This document shows positions 52,742-61,060 of a DNA stretch of 64,000 nucleotides, piece by piece. The stretch is from the NCBI RefSeq assembly GCF_001443045.1, contig NZ_LKPJ01000012.1, positions 133,315 to 197,314 of the forward strand. Reading direction: 5' to 3'. The notes beneath the pieces were generated by a model. The model searched no databases and had not been told where the DNA came from. It worked only from the letters and a program-made list of their open reading frames with translations. The DNA is from Burkholderia ambifaria. GTDB taxonomy: Bacteria; Pseudomonadota; Gammaproteobacteria; Burkholderiales; Burkholderiaceae. Position 1 is the first letter of the stretch. Every line of letters starts with the position of its first letter. Position numbers and translations under genes: made by a program.

Positions 52742-53926
52742 CTACGCGACCGCTCGCCGCTCATGCAGCCGCAACGCGGCCCACGCGATGCCGGCCGAGA
52801 AGATTCCGACCAACCCGCCGAACGTGCCGATCCACGGCAGCCCGAACGCTCCGGCGATATGGTTGCCGAGCAGCGCGCCGGCGCCGATCCCGACGTTGTA
52901 CAGCCCGGAAAAGATCGACACCGCGAGATCGGTCGCTTCCGGCGCCAGCTTCAGCACCCACGCCTGCATCGCGAGACCGAAGCAGACGATCGCGCCGCCC
53001 CACACGAGCGTGTGAACCGACAGCGTGACGATGTTCAGTGCGCTCGGGAACAGGATCAGCAGACAGGCCGACAACGCGATGATCGACGCGAGCAGGAAGT
53101 CGGCCGGCCGCTCCGGAAACACGCGATTGAAGCAGAGCGCGGCCGGCATGCCGGCGACGCCGAACAGGATCAGCACGTAGGTAATCCGGCCGCTGCTCGC
53201 GTGATTGACGCTCTGCACGAACGGCTCGATATACGTGTACGACGTGAAGTGCGCGGATACCACCAGCACGGTGATCGCATACAGCGACACCAGCGCCGGC
53301 TTGCGCAGGAACGTGCCGATGCTCGCGAGCGAGCCGGCGCCCTGGCTCGGGAGCGTCGGCAGCGACACGCGCAGTATCAGCAGCGCAACGGCCGCCGCGC
53401 CGCCGATCACGAGGAACGTGACGCGCCAGCCGAGCGCCTCGCCGATCACGCGCCCGAGCGGAATGCCGGCGACCATCGCGATCGCCGTGCCCATCGCGAG
53501 CAGGCTGAGCGCGCGACTTTTTCGGTCGCTCGGCGCGACCCGCACGGCGAGCGGGACGGAAATCGACCAGAACACCGCATGCGCGCACGCGATGCCGAGC
53601 CGGCCGATCATCAGCACCGTGAAATTCCACGCGACGCCGGTGACGACATGGCTGCCGATGAACACCAGCAACGCGCAGCTCAGCAGCTTGCGGCGCTCGA
53701 CGTGACGCGTGACGAACGTCAGCGGCAGCGACACGACGGCGACGGCCCACGCGTAGATCGTCAGCATCAGGCCGACGGCGGTCGGCTGCATCTGCAGGCT
53801 GTCGCCGATCGCGCTCAGCAGCGCGACGGGCACGAACTCGGTGGTATTGAAGATGAAGGCAGTGAGTGCCAGGGCCAGAACGCCCCACCACGACTGTTCG
53901 GAACTGACGGCGTCCGGGGTTGCCAT
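52742..53926 (-). CDS. MFS sugar-efflux-type transporter (SotB/YdeA-like)
   Basis: A 394-residue, 12-helix transporter of the DHA1 family: FIFNTTEFVPVALLSAIGDS is the SotB/YdeA signature in helix 1, followed by YAWAVAVVSLPLTFVTRHVE. Exports sugars such as arabinose or IPTG in E. coli; the physiological substrate here is unknown. ATG at 53926 chosen; the open frame extends to 54043 without conserved sequence. Confidence 0.86.
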   Translation of the reverse strand: MATPDAVSSEQSWWGVLALALTAFIFNTTEFVPVALLSAIGDSLQMQPTAVGLMLTIYAWAVAVVSLPLTFVTRHVERRKLLSCALLVFIGSHVVTGVAWNFTVLMIGRLGIACAHAVFWSISVPLAVRVAPSDRKSRALSLLAMGTAIAMVAGIPLGRVIGEALGWRVTFLVIGGAAAVALLILRVSLPTLPSQGAGSLASIGTFLRKPALVSLYAITVLVVSAHFTSYTYIEPFVQSVNHASSGRITYVLILFGVAGMPAALCFNRVFPERPADFLLASIIALSACLLILFPSALNIVTLSVHTLVWGGAIVCFGLAMQAWVLKLAPEATDLAVSIFSGLYNVGIGAGALLGNHIAGAFGLPWIGTFGGLVGIFSAGIAWAALRLHERRAVA

Positions 53927-54125
53927 ACGGGAATTCGACGAAGGTTGAGAGCGCGGGCAGCCGGCCCGGCGCATCGGCGCGATTGTACCAGCGGCGCTTG
54001 ACACGCTGCTGCCGGCCTCGGCGCGCGGACATGGCGATGACACGGCCGTGCGCCGATAATGACCGATGTGTCGAAAACGCTTTCGCTAACGATTCGCCCG
54101 AACGACCTCGGGCAGGGAGATTCAC

Positions 54126-54800
54126 ATGCGCATTGAAACGTCGTTTCTGTTCGATCTCGACGGCACGCTCGTCGACAGCGTCTACCAGCACGTGCTCGCG
54201 TGGAAGGAAGCGCTCGATGCGGAAGGCATCGAGCTGTCGGTGTGGCGCATCCATCGCAAGATCGGGATGAGCGGCGGCCTGTTCCTGAACCAGCTGCTGC
54301 GCGAGACGGCCGGCGACATCGACGCCGAGCGCGTCGAACGGCTCGCGCGGCTGCATGCGGCCGCGTACCAGCGGCTGCGTGCGCAGGTCCGGCCGCTGCC
54401 GGGCGCGCGCGAGCTATTGGCCGCGTTGTCGAACGCGGGCATCCGCTGGGCGATCGCGACGAGCGGGCGGATGGAAACCGCCGCGATCAATCTCGACGCG
54501 CTCGGCGTCGATCCCGCGAAGCACGTGGTCGTCACGCGCGACCAGGTCAAGTATGCGAAACCGGATCCCGACCTGTTCCTGACCGCTGCCGCGAAACTGA
54601 ACGTGCCGATCGAGCACACGGTGGTGGTCGGCGACAGCATCTGGGACATGCTCGCCGCGAGCCGCTGCCGCGCGCTGGGCGTCGGGCTGCTGTCGGGCGG
54701 TTACGGCAGCGACGAGCTGGAGCGCGCGGGGGCGCTGCGCGTGTATGACGATCCGGCGGATCTGCTGTGGCATCTGGACGAGATTGCGGCGCGGCCGTGA
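54126..54800 (+). CDS. HAD-family phosphatase
   Basis: A 224-residue HAD hydrolase, subfamily IA. Motif I FDLDGTLVDS (nucleophile Asp), motif II IATSGR, motif III Lys in YAKPDPDLF, motif IV VVVGDSIWDML. The cap domain at about 18-90 fits phosphoglycolate-phosphatase-like enzymes. Likely acts on a small sugar phosphate. GCAGGGAG lies six bases before the ATG. Single gene. Confidence 0.9.
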   Translation: MRIETSFLFDLDGTLVDSVYQHVLAWKEALDAEGIELSVWRIHRKIGMSGGLFLNQLLRETAGDIDAERVERLARLHAAAYQRLRAQVRPLPGARELLAALSNAGIRWAIATSGRMETAAINLDALGVDPAKHVVVTRDQVKYAKPDPDLFLTAAAKLNVPIEHTVVVGDSIWDMLAASRCRALGVGLLSGGYGSDELERAGALRVYDDPADLLWHLDEIAARP

Positions 54801-54954
54801 TGCCTGAACCATCCGCCTGACCCGCATCGTCCGGTTCTACGACATCGTCTTCGGCGGATCGGGCCCCTTCGGGCACACGTCCGCGCAGTTCCTGATCGTC
54901 CGGCGGCGGAAATGCGTGAGCCGGGCCGGACGGATCGCGCGGGATCGCCCCGCT

Positions 54955-55197
54955 TCAATCGTCGTCGACCCGCTTGTCGACCAGATAGCGCCCGCGCTCG
55001 ACGCCGGCACGCAGTGCCTCGTCCTCGGTCGGCCATTCGGGTCCGGCCGGCTCCGGCACGTAGAGCTCGATGCGCGCGCCGTCGACATACACCTGCACCT
55101 CATCGTCCCACGCGCCGCGCGCGTTGCGCCGCGCCCATACGCGAATCTCGTGGCCGCGATACGGATCGCGAACCTGTGCGTCCTGTTGATGTTGCAT
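54955..55197 (-). CDS. Hypothetical protein, 80 aa
   Basis: A small acidic protein (MQHQQDAQVRDPYRGHEIRV; later PTEDEALRAGVERGRYLVD). Its strand/helix pattern fits a small alpha/beta fold found as hypothetical proteins in Burkholderia. AGGGGGCCAGG precedes the start. Function not known. Confidence 0.65.
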   Translation of the reverse strand: MQHQQDAQVRDPYRGHEIRVWARRNARGAWDDEVQVYVDGARIELYVPEPAGPEWPTEDEALRAGVERGRYLVDKRVDDD

Positions 55198-55336
55198 CCT
55201 GGCCCCCTGTACTTATCTGCGATGGAGATGCAAAAAATGCGCGCCGCATGATCGCCGCGCGCGCCGTCGGCCCCGTGCGCACGCGCCGTGCCCGGTATCG
55301 GCGGCCCGGCACGCGCCTTGCGTCCCGAATGGGTAT

Positions 55337-55372
55337 CGGGTATCGAACCGGGCATCGAACCGGGCATCGAAC
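55337..55372. repeat. Three-copy 12-bp direct repeat
   Basis: CGGGTATCGAAC followed by two exact CGGGCATCGAAC units, in the leader of the mgtC-like gene, 35 bases before its start. May be incidental or affect the leader. Confidence 0.8.
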
Positions 55373-55406
55373 CGCCCCGGTACGCCAGACAATAAAGGAA
55401 GCCACG

Positions 55407-56102
55407 ATGATCGGCCATATCGAACTCCTCGGACGCCTGCTGCTCGCCGCGCTGCTCGGCAGCGTCATCGGGCTCGAACGCGAGCGGCTCAACTGGGCCG
55501 CCGGATTGCGCACGCACATGCTGGTGTGCGTCGGCTCGGCCCTCGTGATGCTCGTTTCCACGTTCGGCTTCGAGGACGTGCGCGGGCAGAACGGCGTCGT
55601 GCTCGATCCGTCGCGGGTCGCCGCGCAGGTGGTATCGGGCATCGGCTTTCTCGGCGCCGGCTCGATCCTGCTGCGCGGCGAAGTGGTGCGCGGGCTGACG
55701 ACGGCCGCGAGCCTGTGGGCGGTGGCCGGCGTCGGTCTCGCCGCGGGGGGCGGCATGTATGTCGCGGCGATCGGTGCAACGGCGATCGTGCTTGCAATCC
55801 TCGCGGGCGTGAAACCGCTCGAGCGCCGCTTCATCGCGCAGCGGCAGCAGCGCACGCTGCGGCTCGTCGTCGAACGCGGCGGCCTGACGCTCGGGGTGCT
55901 GCACGACACGCTCGGCACCGGCCGCGTGCGCGTGAAGCGGTTCATCGTCCAGCAATCGGATGACGATCCGGACACCGACGACATCTCGGTATCGTTCTCG
56001 CGCACGAGTGGCGCGGAATTTGCGGCGATCTGCGCGGCGCTGCAACGCATCGCCGGTGTGCGGACCTGTCATCCCGACACCTCGACAAGGAGTCTCGCGT
56101 GA
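55407..56102 (+). CDS. mgtC: MgtC/SapB-family membrane protein
   Basis: A 231-residue protein: four N-terminal helices with the family motifs LLGSVIGLERERLNWAAGLR, QVVSGIGFLGAGSILLRGE and VRGLTTAASLWAVAGVGLA, then a soluble ACT-like C-terminal domain (about 145-225). MgtC proteins support growth at low Mg2+ and inside macrophages by restraining the ATP synthase. AAAGGAAG precedes the ATG. Its stop overlaps the next gene's GTG start by four bases. Confidence 0.9.
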   Translation: MIGHIELLGRLLLAALLGSVIGLERERLNWAAGLRTHMLVCVGSALVMLVSTFGFEDVRGQNGVVLDPSRVAAQVVSGIGFLGAGSILLRGEVVRGLTTAASLWAVAGVGLAAGGGMYVAAIGATAIVLAILAGVKPLERRFIAQRQQRTLRLVVERGGLTLGVLHDTLGTGRVRVKRFIVQQSDDDPDTDDISVSFSRTSGAEFAAICAALQRIAGVRTCHPDTSTRSLA

Positions 56103-56437
56103 CCCCGACCGACCTGCTCTCCTACCTCGTCACGAGCCAGCTGGCTGCGCGCATGCGCGGCGGCGCATGGCTCACGACCAGCCAGGCGGTCGGCGCGATG
56201 CGCGCGTGGCTCGCGTGCCACCACGCGGAATGCGGCTGGCTCGACCGGATCAGGATCGCGCATGCGTCCGCGACGATCGCGCAAGGCATCTACGAGATCG
56301 CGTGCGCATACGGCGACCCCGACAGCGGCGAACGCGTCCGGCTCGACGCCGATTCGCCGGAACTGCAGGCGCTGCGCGCGCGTTGCGACGTGCTGCTGCA
56401 ACGCATCGACGGCGACCGGGACGTCGACGCCCGATGA
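56099..56437 (+). CDS. Hypothetical protein, 112 aa
   Basis: Starts with GTG inside the mgtC stop (56099-56102). The sequence is soluble and helical (LLSYLVTSQLAARMRGGAWL; RIRIAHASATIAQGIYEIAC). No family recognised. Overlap with mgtC suggests co-translation. Its stop overlaps the next ATG as ATGA. Confidence 0.6.
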   Translation: MTPTDLLSYLVTSQLAARMRGGAWLTTSQAVGAMRAWLACHHAECGWLDRIRIAHASATIAQGIYEIACAYGDPDSGERVRLDADSPELQALRARCDVLLQRIDGDRDVDAR

Positions 56438-56652
56438 TCGTGCCGGTTCGCATGACGCGCGCCGCATTCGCGACCGCGAGCACCGACGCGGCGGTCAATA
56501 CCTCGCGCCCGGACGATCCGGTTCGACACGGGCTGCTCGAATGCGGACGCAACTGCGACACGATCCGCGATGCAAGCCGTTTCGCGATGCCGGTGGACGG
56601 CGACGCGTATTTCGCGACGCTGCGCGCCGCGCTGCGCCGGGCACGCCCTTTG
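56434..56652 (+). pseudogene. Phospholipase D-family protein, N-terminal remnant
   Basis: The frame opens with ATGA overlap and by residue 38 reads GRNCDTIRDASRFAMPVDGD, then AYFATLRAALRRAR. This is the typical start of Burkholderia cardiolipin synthase/phospholipase D-like proteins, just before their first strand. After about 72 residues the similarity ends and the frame runs into the next gene out of phase. Neither HKD catalytic motif is present. The intact protein would be several hundred residues. Confidence 0.5.
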
Positions 56653-56696
56653 CGCGCTGAGCGCCCCTGCCTGATGGAACCTGACGGAGCTTGCCG

Positions 56697-57185
56697 ATGC
56701 GAACCGACGAACTCGCCGGAACGGCCCTCGATTACTGGTGCGCGCGCGCGTTGTGCGCGGACGACGAAGACACGCTGTGCTTCACGGCCGTCGAACCGAA
56801 GGTCATCGTGACCGCCGCATGCGATGCATTGCGGCGCCTCGACGCGCATTTCGCGCCATCGGCGTCATGGGCCGACGCGGGGGCGGTGCTCGAGCGCGTC
56901 GGCGATCTTCGGATCGCGCGCCGCGGCGACGGCGTCGAATGCGACGCGTGCTTCATCGACCGTCCGTCGACCTGTGCGGCCCGTGCGCCGGACATGCGCA
57001 CCGCATTGCTGCGCGCGTTCGTGCGAGCGCGCTTCGGCGACACGGTCGAGACGCCGCCGTCGTTCGCGCATCGGATCGAACGCGGCGCCCCGGTGCGCTA
57101 CGACCCCGGTGCGCCGCTTCCCGAGGCGGACGATGATCCGGCTACGGGAGACAGTTCGGATATCCGGTCGATTCCGCGCATGTGA
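56697..57185 (+). CDS. DUF2591-like phage-type protein
   Basis: A 162-residue protein that begins MRTDELAGTALDYWCARALC, the usual start of the DUF2591/NinX-like family (small phage or island proteins, function unknown). Family members normally continue with a 'W..GG' segment and end in an RAFVRARFGD(T)V-type motif, seen here as ALLRAFVRARFGDTVETP. The ATG at 56697 has GGAGC before it; a TTG two codons upstream is possible. Confidence 0.65.
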   Translation: MRTDELAGTALDYWCARALCADDEDTLCFTAVEPKVIVTAACDALRRLDAHFAPSASWADAGAVLERVGDLRIARRGDGVECDACFIDRPSTCAARAPDMRTALLRAFVRARFGDTVETPPSFAHRIERGAPVRYDPGAPLPEADDDPATGDSSDIRSIPRM

Positions 57186-57271
57186 GGCTGCGCCCCATGG
57201 GTAGTCCGTTGCGGTCGAATTGCCACGACCGTGCGGCGCACATGTAGAAACGACAACGTCCGACGCGCGGG

Positions 57272-58717
57272 TTATCCGTGCTCGCGCAAAACGTCATTCG
57301 TATAGAGGCGCGGTCCCCAAAAAAGGCGCCACGCAATACTCAGCAAGACGAAGACGCCAATCGCAATCGTAAATACCGTCTCGAAGGTGCTCCACGCGTG
57401 ATTGGGCGACATCAGGATCAAAAACGTCCACAGACCCATGAAGCCGCTCAACTCGGCCCACGGAAATAGTGCGTACTCATATTGGGACTTCCATGGTACG
57501 TCCACCACGGGTTTGTCCTTGACGACGACATTCAGCGCCACGCCATTCGGCCTAGGCAGTGCGACGAGTTGCGCACCCTGACCGAAATGCGCCATCTTCG
57601 CCGCCAGCGCCTGAAGGAGCCACCGTGCTGCCGGCGCCTGCGGACCAATTGCCTGATCAAGCGCATGTTTCTCCAGTTTCAGCTCGGCATCCTTCACGGC
57701 ACCCAGCGTCGTGTGCAGCGCCAGCCCCTTGAGGCGGCTATACCAGAAATGATGGATTCGCTTGCGCGGCACCTGTTCCGCACCGAGCAGGCGTGTGAGT
57801 GCCTTGTCCACTTCGTCGGCATCCGCGACGATCTGGCGGAACAGCCACGCCTGACATTTCAGTTGAGGCTTTTCCCGCACGAGCTCAGGTGAACCGAATA
57901 GCAACGCAACTGCCGCCTCGGAAGTGTCCGGCTGGACGTCCGAGTCCGAGGCCGCGTCGTTGAGATGCCAGGCCAGCATCAAGCGGTATTTGGGGTTCCG
58001 GGCTGGAGCGAATGCCTCCGCATAGGGCGCGCCGGTGTCATCCTCGAACCAGATGTCCGCCAATCCCGGATCCGTATCGTCGCTCAACCACCGGATGCGA
58101 GGTTTCCCGGGTAATTGCAGTTGTGCCCACACGGCCTGTACGTCGACATATGATTCGGCATGCTCGCACTGCATCGCAATGTCGAACGAACCGCTGCGCG
58201 TCGCCTGCCCAAGACGCGCCGCCAGTGGCGTCAGCAGCTTCTCGATCACCGCGCGCGCTCGGGACACTCCGTCGGCTCCTTCGATACCATCGAGTCGCAT
58301 CGCTCTGCCGGGATTTTCCGGCGGACTTCCCTCAAGCTTCAACATGCGTTCGGCAAGGTTCTGCTCCCGCACAAGAATCACGCTGTCGAGAACGGCCACG
58401 CCCGAACGGACGTTGCGTTGCCATCCCGTGAGCAAATGCCAGCGCGCCGCGTTCTTGACCGCTGCTTCGAACGCGCGACTGTCGTATATCGACGCATAAA
58501 GCACAAAGCTGACCGCTATCCAGAGCGCGAATGGAGCAGCCAGTGCAGTTCGCACGAAGTCCTCTGAAGCCATGGGCTTTCCGTGCGGCCACACGGCGAC
58601 AGTGCCGGCCAGAAACCCGCATTCGATCAGGACAAACAGTGCGACATACAGCCAGACGGGCGGTGGTTTGCCCGCCGACCACTCGCCGTGAGCTGGCGGG
58701 GCCCAGGGAAATTTCAT
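57272..58717 (-). CDS. T6SS-island membrane protein, 481 aa
   Basis: Two N-terminal helices (about 22-42 and 58-76), a large soluble domain of about 320 residues (with VEKLLTPLAARLGQ and HHFWYSRLKGLALHTTLG), and two C-terminal helices (about 405-425 and 433-457). No known catalytic motif. It is the last gene of the minus-strand VgrG/PAAR group, 26 bases after PAAR. Proteins in this place may be immunity proteins held in the membrane or loading factors. It appears intact although its island neighbours are broken. Confidence 0.6.
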   Translation of the reverse strand: MKFPWAPPAHGEWSAGKPPPVWLYVALFVLIECGFLAGTVAVWPHGKPMASEDFVRTALAAPFALWIAVSFVLYASIYDSRAFEAAVKNAARWHLLTGWQRNVRSGVAVLDSVILVREQNLAERMLKLEGSPPENPGRAMRLDGIEGADGVSRARAVIEKLLTPLAARLGQATRSGSFDIAMQCEHAESYVDVQAVWAQLQLPGKPRIRWLSDDTDPGLADIWFEDDTGAPYAEAFAPARNPKYRLMLAWHLNDAASDSDVQPDTSEAAVALLFGSPELVREKPQLKCQAWLFRQIVADADEVDKALTRLLGAEQVPRKRIHHFWYSRLKGLALHTTLGAVKDAELKLEKHALDQAIGPQAPAARWLLQALAAKMAHFGQGAQLVALPRPNGVALNVVVKDKPVVDVPWKSQYEYALFPWAELSGFMGLWTFLILMSPNHAWSTFETVFTIAIGVFVLLSIAWRLFWGPRLYTNDVLREHG

Positions 58718-58743
58718 CGTGCCTCCATGACGAGCACGTTACG

Positions 58744-59031
58744 TTACTCAACAGTCCAGTCGCGCTGCGAAGCGACGAGGCGTGGTGGTGGATTGCAGGC
58801 GCACCGGCAAAGATCGCCCTCGAGCGCGTGCTGCTTGCCGCTGAAATCATCGGCTCGTGGACTCGCGCCGTCAGGTTCGATATGACCGACGGTATTGCAC
58901 GCAGGGCATCGGACCCTCGCTCCCAGGTAACTCAATTTTCGGTCGTCGAGACCGATGTCATCGAGACCGTCAAGCACGACGCCATTCGCCGTGGTCCGGT
59001 CATGCTGGAAGATGCAGGCACGTTCGGTCAT
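58744..59031 (-). CDS. PAAR-domain spike-tip protein
   Basis: A 95-residue PAAR protein that caps the VgrG spike of the type VI secretion system. The segment VRCPACNTVGHIEPDG and the later LEGDLCRCACNPPPRLVASQ give the Cys/His zinc site at the cone tip and the family C-terminus. The ATG at 59031 lies one base after the stop of the previous gene; an upstream open frame to 59073 is not needed. Confidence 0.75.
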   Translation of the reverse strand: MTERACIFQHDRTTANGVVLDGLDDIGLDDRKLSYLGARVRCPACNTVGHIEPDGASPRADDFSGKQHALEGDLCRCACNPPPRLVASQRDWTVE

Positions 59032-59032
59032 G

Positions 59033-60558
59033 TCACACGCCGATCCATTCCCAGTCGGCATCGTCGCCGGCACGTTTGACTGCCGGCATCGTGTCTCCGC
59101 GCCGTAGCGTGACGATACCCGTCAGGTCGTAGTGAGTGGAATTCCAGCCCTCACGCACGCGCGGAAGCCATCTGCCGCCGCGCGGGCATACCGCGCCCGG
59201 CTTGCAGAACTGTCGAGTCTCTTCGACGATGTCGAACGAATATTGCTTGACCGGCGTCGGTGCGCTGCCCGCCCATAACCATTGCACCGGGCCATCGAAC
59301 TCGATGCCGTCGGCGGCATCAAGGAGCATCTTCACGTTCCCTGTGGGAGCAATGTCGCCTGCCTTGAACGGTTTGAGTTGGAGACTGCGATAGGCACCGT
59401 TGCCGGTCGTTCGCACGGCCCGGTACAGGCCGTCCTCCGCGAACGTCTCGCCAGGATTGACCGGATGGGATGACATCATGGCTCGGTGCGTTGCCTCCCA
59501 TTGTTCATACGCCTGTGGAGTCGAGGGGTAGTCGTGGTCGAAAGTTATACGGCTTTTGATCGGCTTAAAATCTACTTGCGTTGATAGTCCCCACCCGTTC
59601 CCCTCGTACTCGATTCTCATAAAAGCAACCCCGGAAAATTCGTATTGTCCTTTTTCAGCGTTGTAATCCGGCGCCGCCTCGATTTTCAGAACTTTTTCTT
59701 GCCCTGGATGCAAAGTAACAATCCCATCCGGGAACTCTCTCCGATTAACTAGGTTTTTTGCACTCAGCCCAAATGCCCACGACTTGGCACTCTCTTCGAT
59801 GCCACCGCGTTGAGAAATTTTCCCAACAGCACCGACCCCCAAGCGCCCACCAATAGCCGTCCCACCCCACTGGTCCGGCGTCTTGAATCTAATCCATCGA
59901 ATTCCAGAATTAGTAAATTTCACCGAAATAATGTAGTGATCACCGTTGCGCTCGATGCCCACCGTCGAAAAATCCAACTTAATGATCTTTTTCCATCCGA
60001 GCGCACCTGATCGGATAATTTGAACGGCGCGTCAAACACTTGATGTCTGAAGCGCTCGGGAATGAGACGCAATGAGCCCGACCTCCGAATGACGTTTCCT
60101 TGTTCCAGACAGACCACGCTGAACGTTGCGGCAGGATCATGTGTTTCTGGGCCGCCGGCTTGAATATCCTTGTCTCATAAGGCACGAGCCACGTCGTTCA
60201 TTTTTAGCACGTCGCTGTTCTGCAAGCTGAGAGAAAAAACCCCCACTCCTGTTTGATGGTCGTCATTGATGGTATCTCCTTTGGCAAAATAAAATTTTTC
60301 TTCACCGTCGAAAGTCATCTCTCTAGAACCATATTGAAGACCACCGGACCAAGAAAGAGAAAACGCGCCAGGCTTCGGAATACCATTTTCAAAATTATTT
60401 GCCATAACACTCCCACCCAACACAAATATAAAAATTAAAAACAGGACCAACTTCCCCACAACATTAAAATATTGAGAGCCACATTTTCCCGAAAAAATCC
60501 CTCCCCTTCTTTTTCGAATCGTTGTCCACCCCTCAAATCCCTCTCTATGATTTCTCAT
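59033..60558 (-). pseudogene. VgrG-linked companion protein, interrupted
   Basis: From the ATG at 60558 the frame reads MRNHREGFEGW, then a membrane anchor (GKLVLFLIFIFVLGGSVMA), then GAFSLSWSGGLQYGSREMTF to an in-frame TGA after NDVARAL (60174-60176). In-frame reading resumes with DKDIQAGGPETHDPAATFSV and goes on to SDGK. A run of five A (59988-59992 on the plus strand as T5) then shifts the frame; adding one A restores ...DGKKIIKLDFSTVGIERNG and a 314-residue tail ending DDADWEWIGV. The whole would be about 505 residues, with an export signal or anchor and a beta-rich body. Position right after the peptidase domain suggests an immunity or accessory protein. AT-richer than its surroundings. 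Confidence 0.6.
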
Positions 60559-61060
60559 AGCCGACCCTCCACAACTTGTTTGTTTTGGCGGACAACCATC
60601 TTCGAATATATTCGAGGTAGTACGGAGACGTCGTCGCCGTCGGCTGAAGACATCCGCCACCCATTAGATTGGTTTCAGTTTCGACAACCCAGAATATATT
60701 CTTTCTCTTATTGGAATCCGCGAGTGCAAAATCGATATCCATACCATCTTTTACATAAATCGAATGCACAAAGCCGCCCTGCTCCCAATACTCATCCGGG
60801 AAATTAAACAGGTGCCCGGTTTCATGTGCCCTCGTTTGAGTCACAACCCTTATCTTTCCAGCCCCACTGTTATCTAGTTCATAGTCGTCCTCTGGCCAAT
60901 TCAAAGCGTCGGCTCGCTCGGTCGTCGGATACAGATTGATGGTGATGTTCGGGTTGAGCGCCGGAGCGTCGGCCACTCGTACGACATGCACGTCGGCACA
61001 AAATTTGACGGAGATTCGACAACCGCAGGCACCACCCATCTGGCACCCGTCGAGAATGAG
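60545..61060 (-). pseudogene. Zinc metallopeptidase effector domain, cut from VgrG by a TAG
   Basis: In the same frame as VgrG and directly after its TAG stop comes LILDGCQ, then 164 residues from the ATG at 61039. They include RAHETGHLFNFPDEY, an HExxH zinc site (H72, E73, H76) followed by FPDE in the metzincin-like position of the third ligand, and later TNLMGGGC where metzincins have the Met-turn. This is a peptidase effector domain fused to VgrG ('evolved' VgrG). The internal ATG might still allow separate expression, but without VgrG it would not be delivered in the usual way. Confidence 0.7.

Noticed and set aside
60174-60176. Selenocysteine at the in-frame TGA codons of the type VI island
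   Set aside because: No SECIS-like hairpin was seen next to the TGA codons, the positions fit Trp or Arg, and the same genes carry a TAG and frameshifts, which selenocysteine cannot explain.
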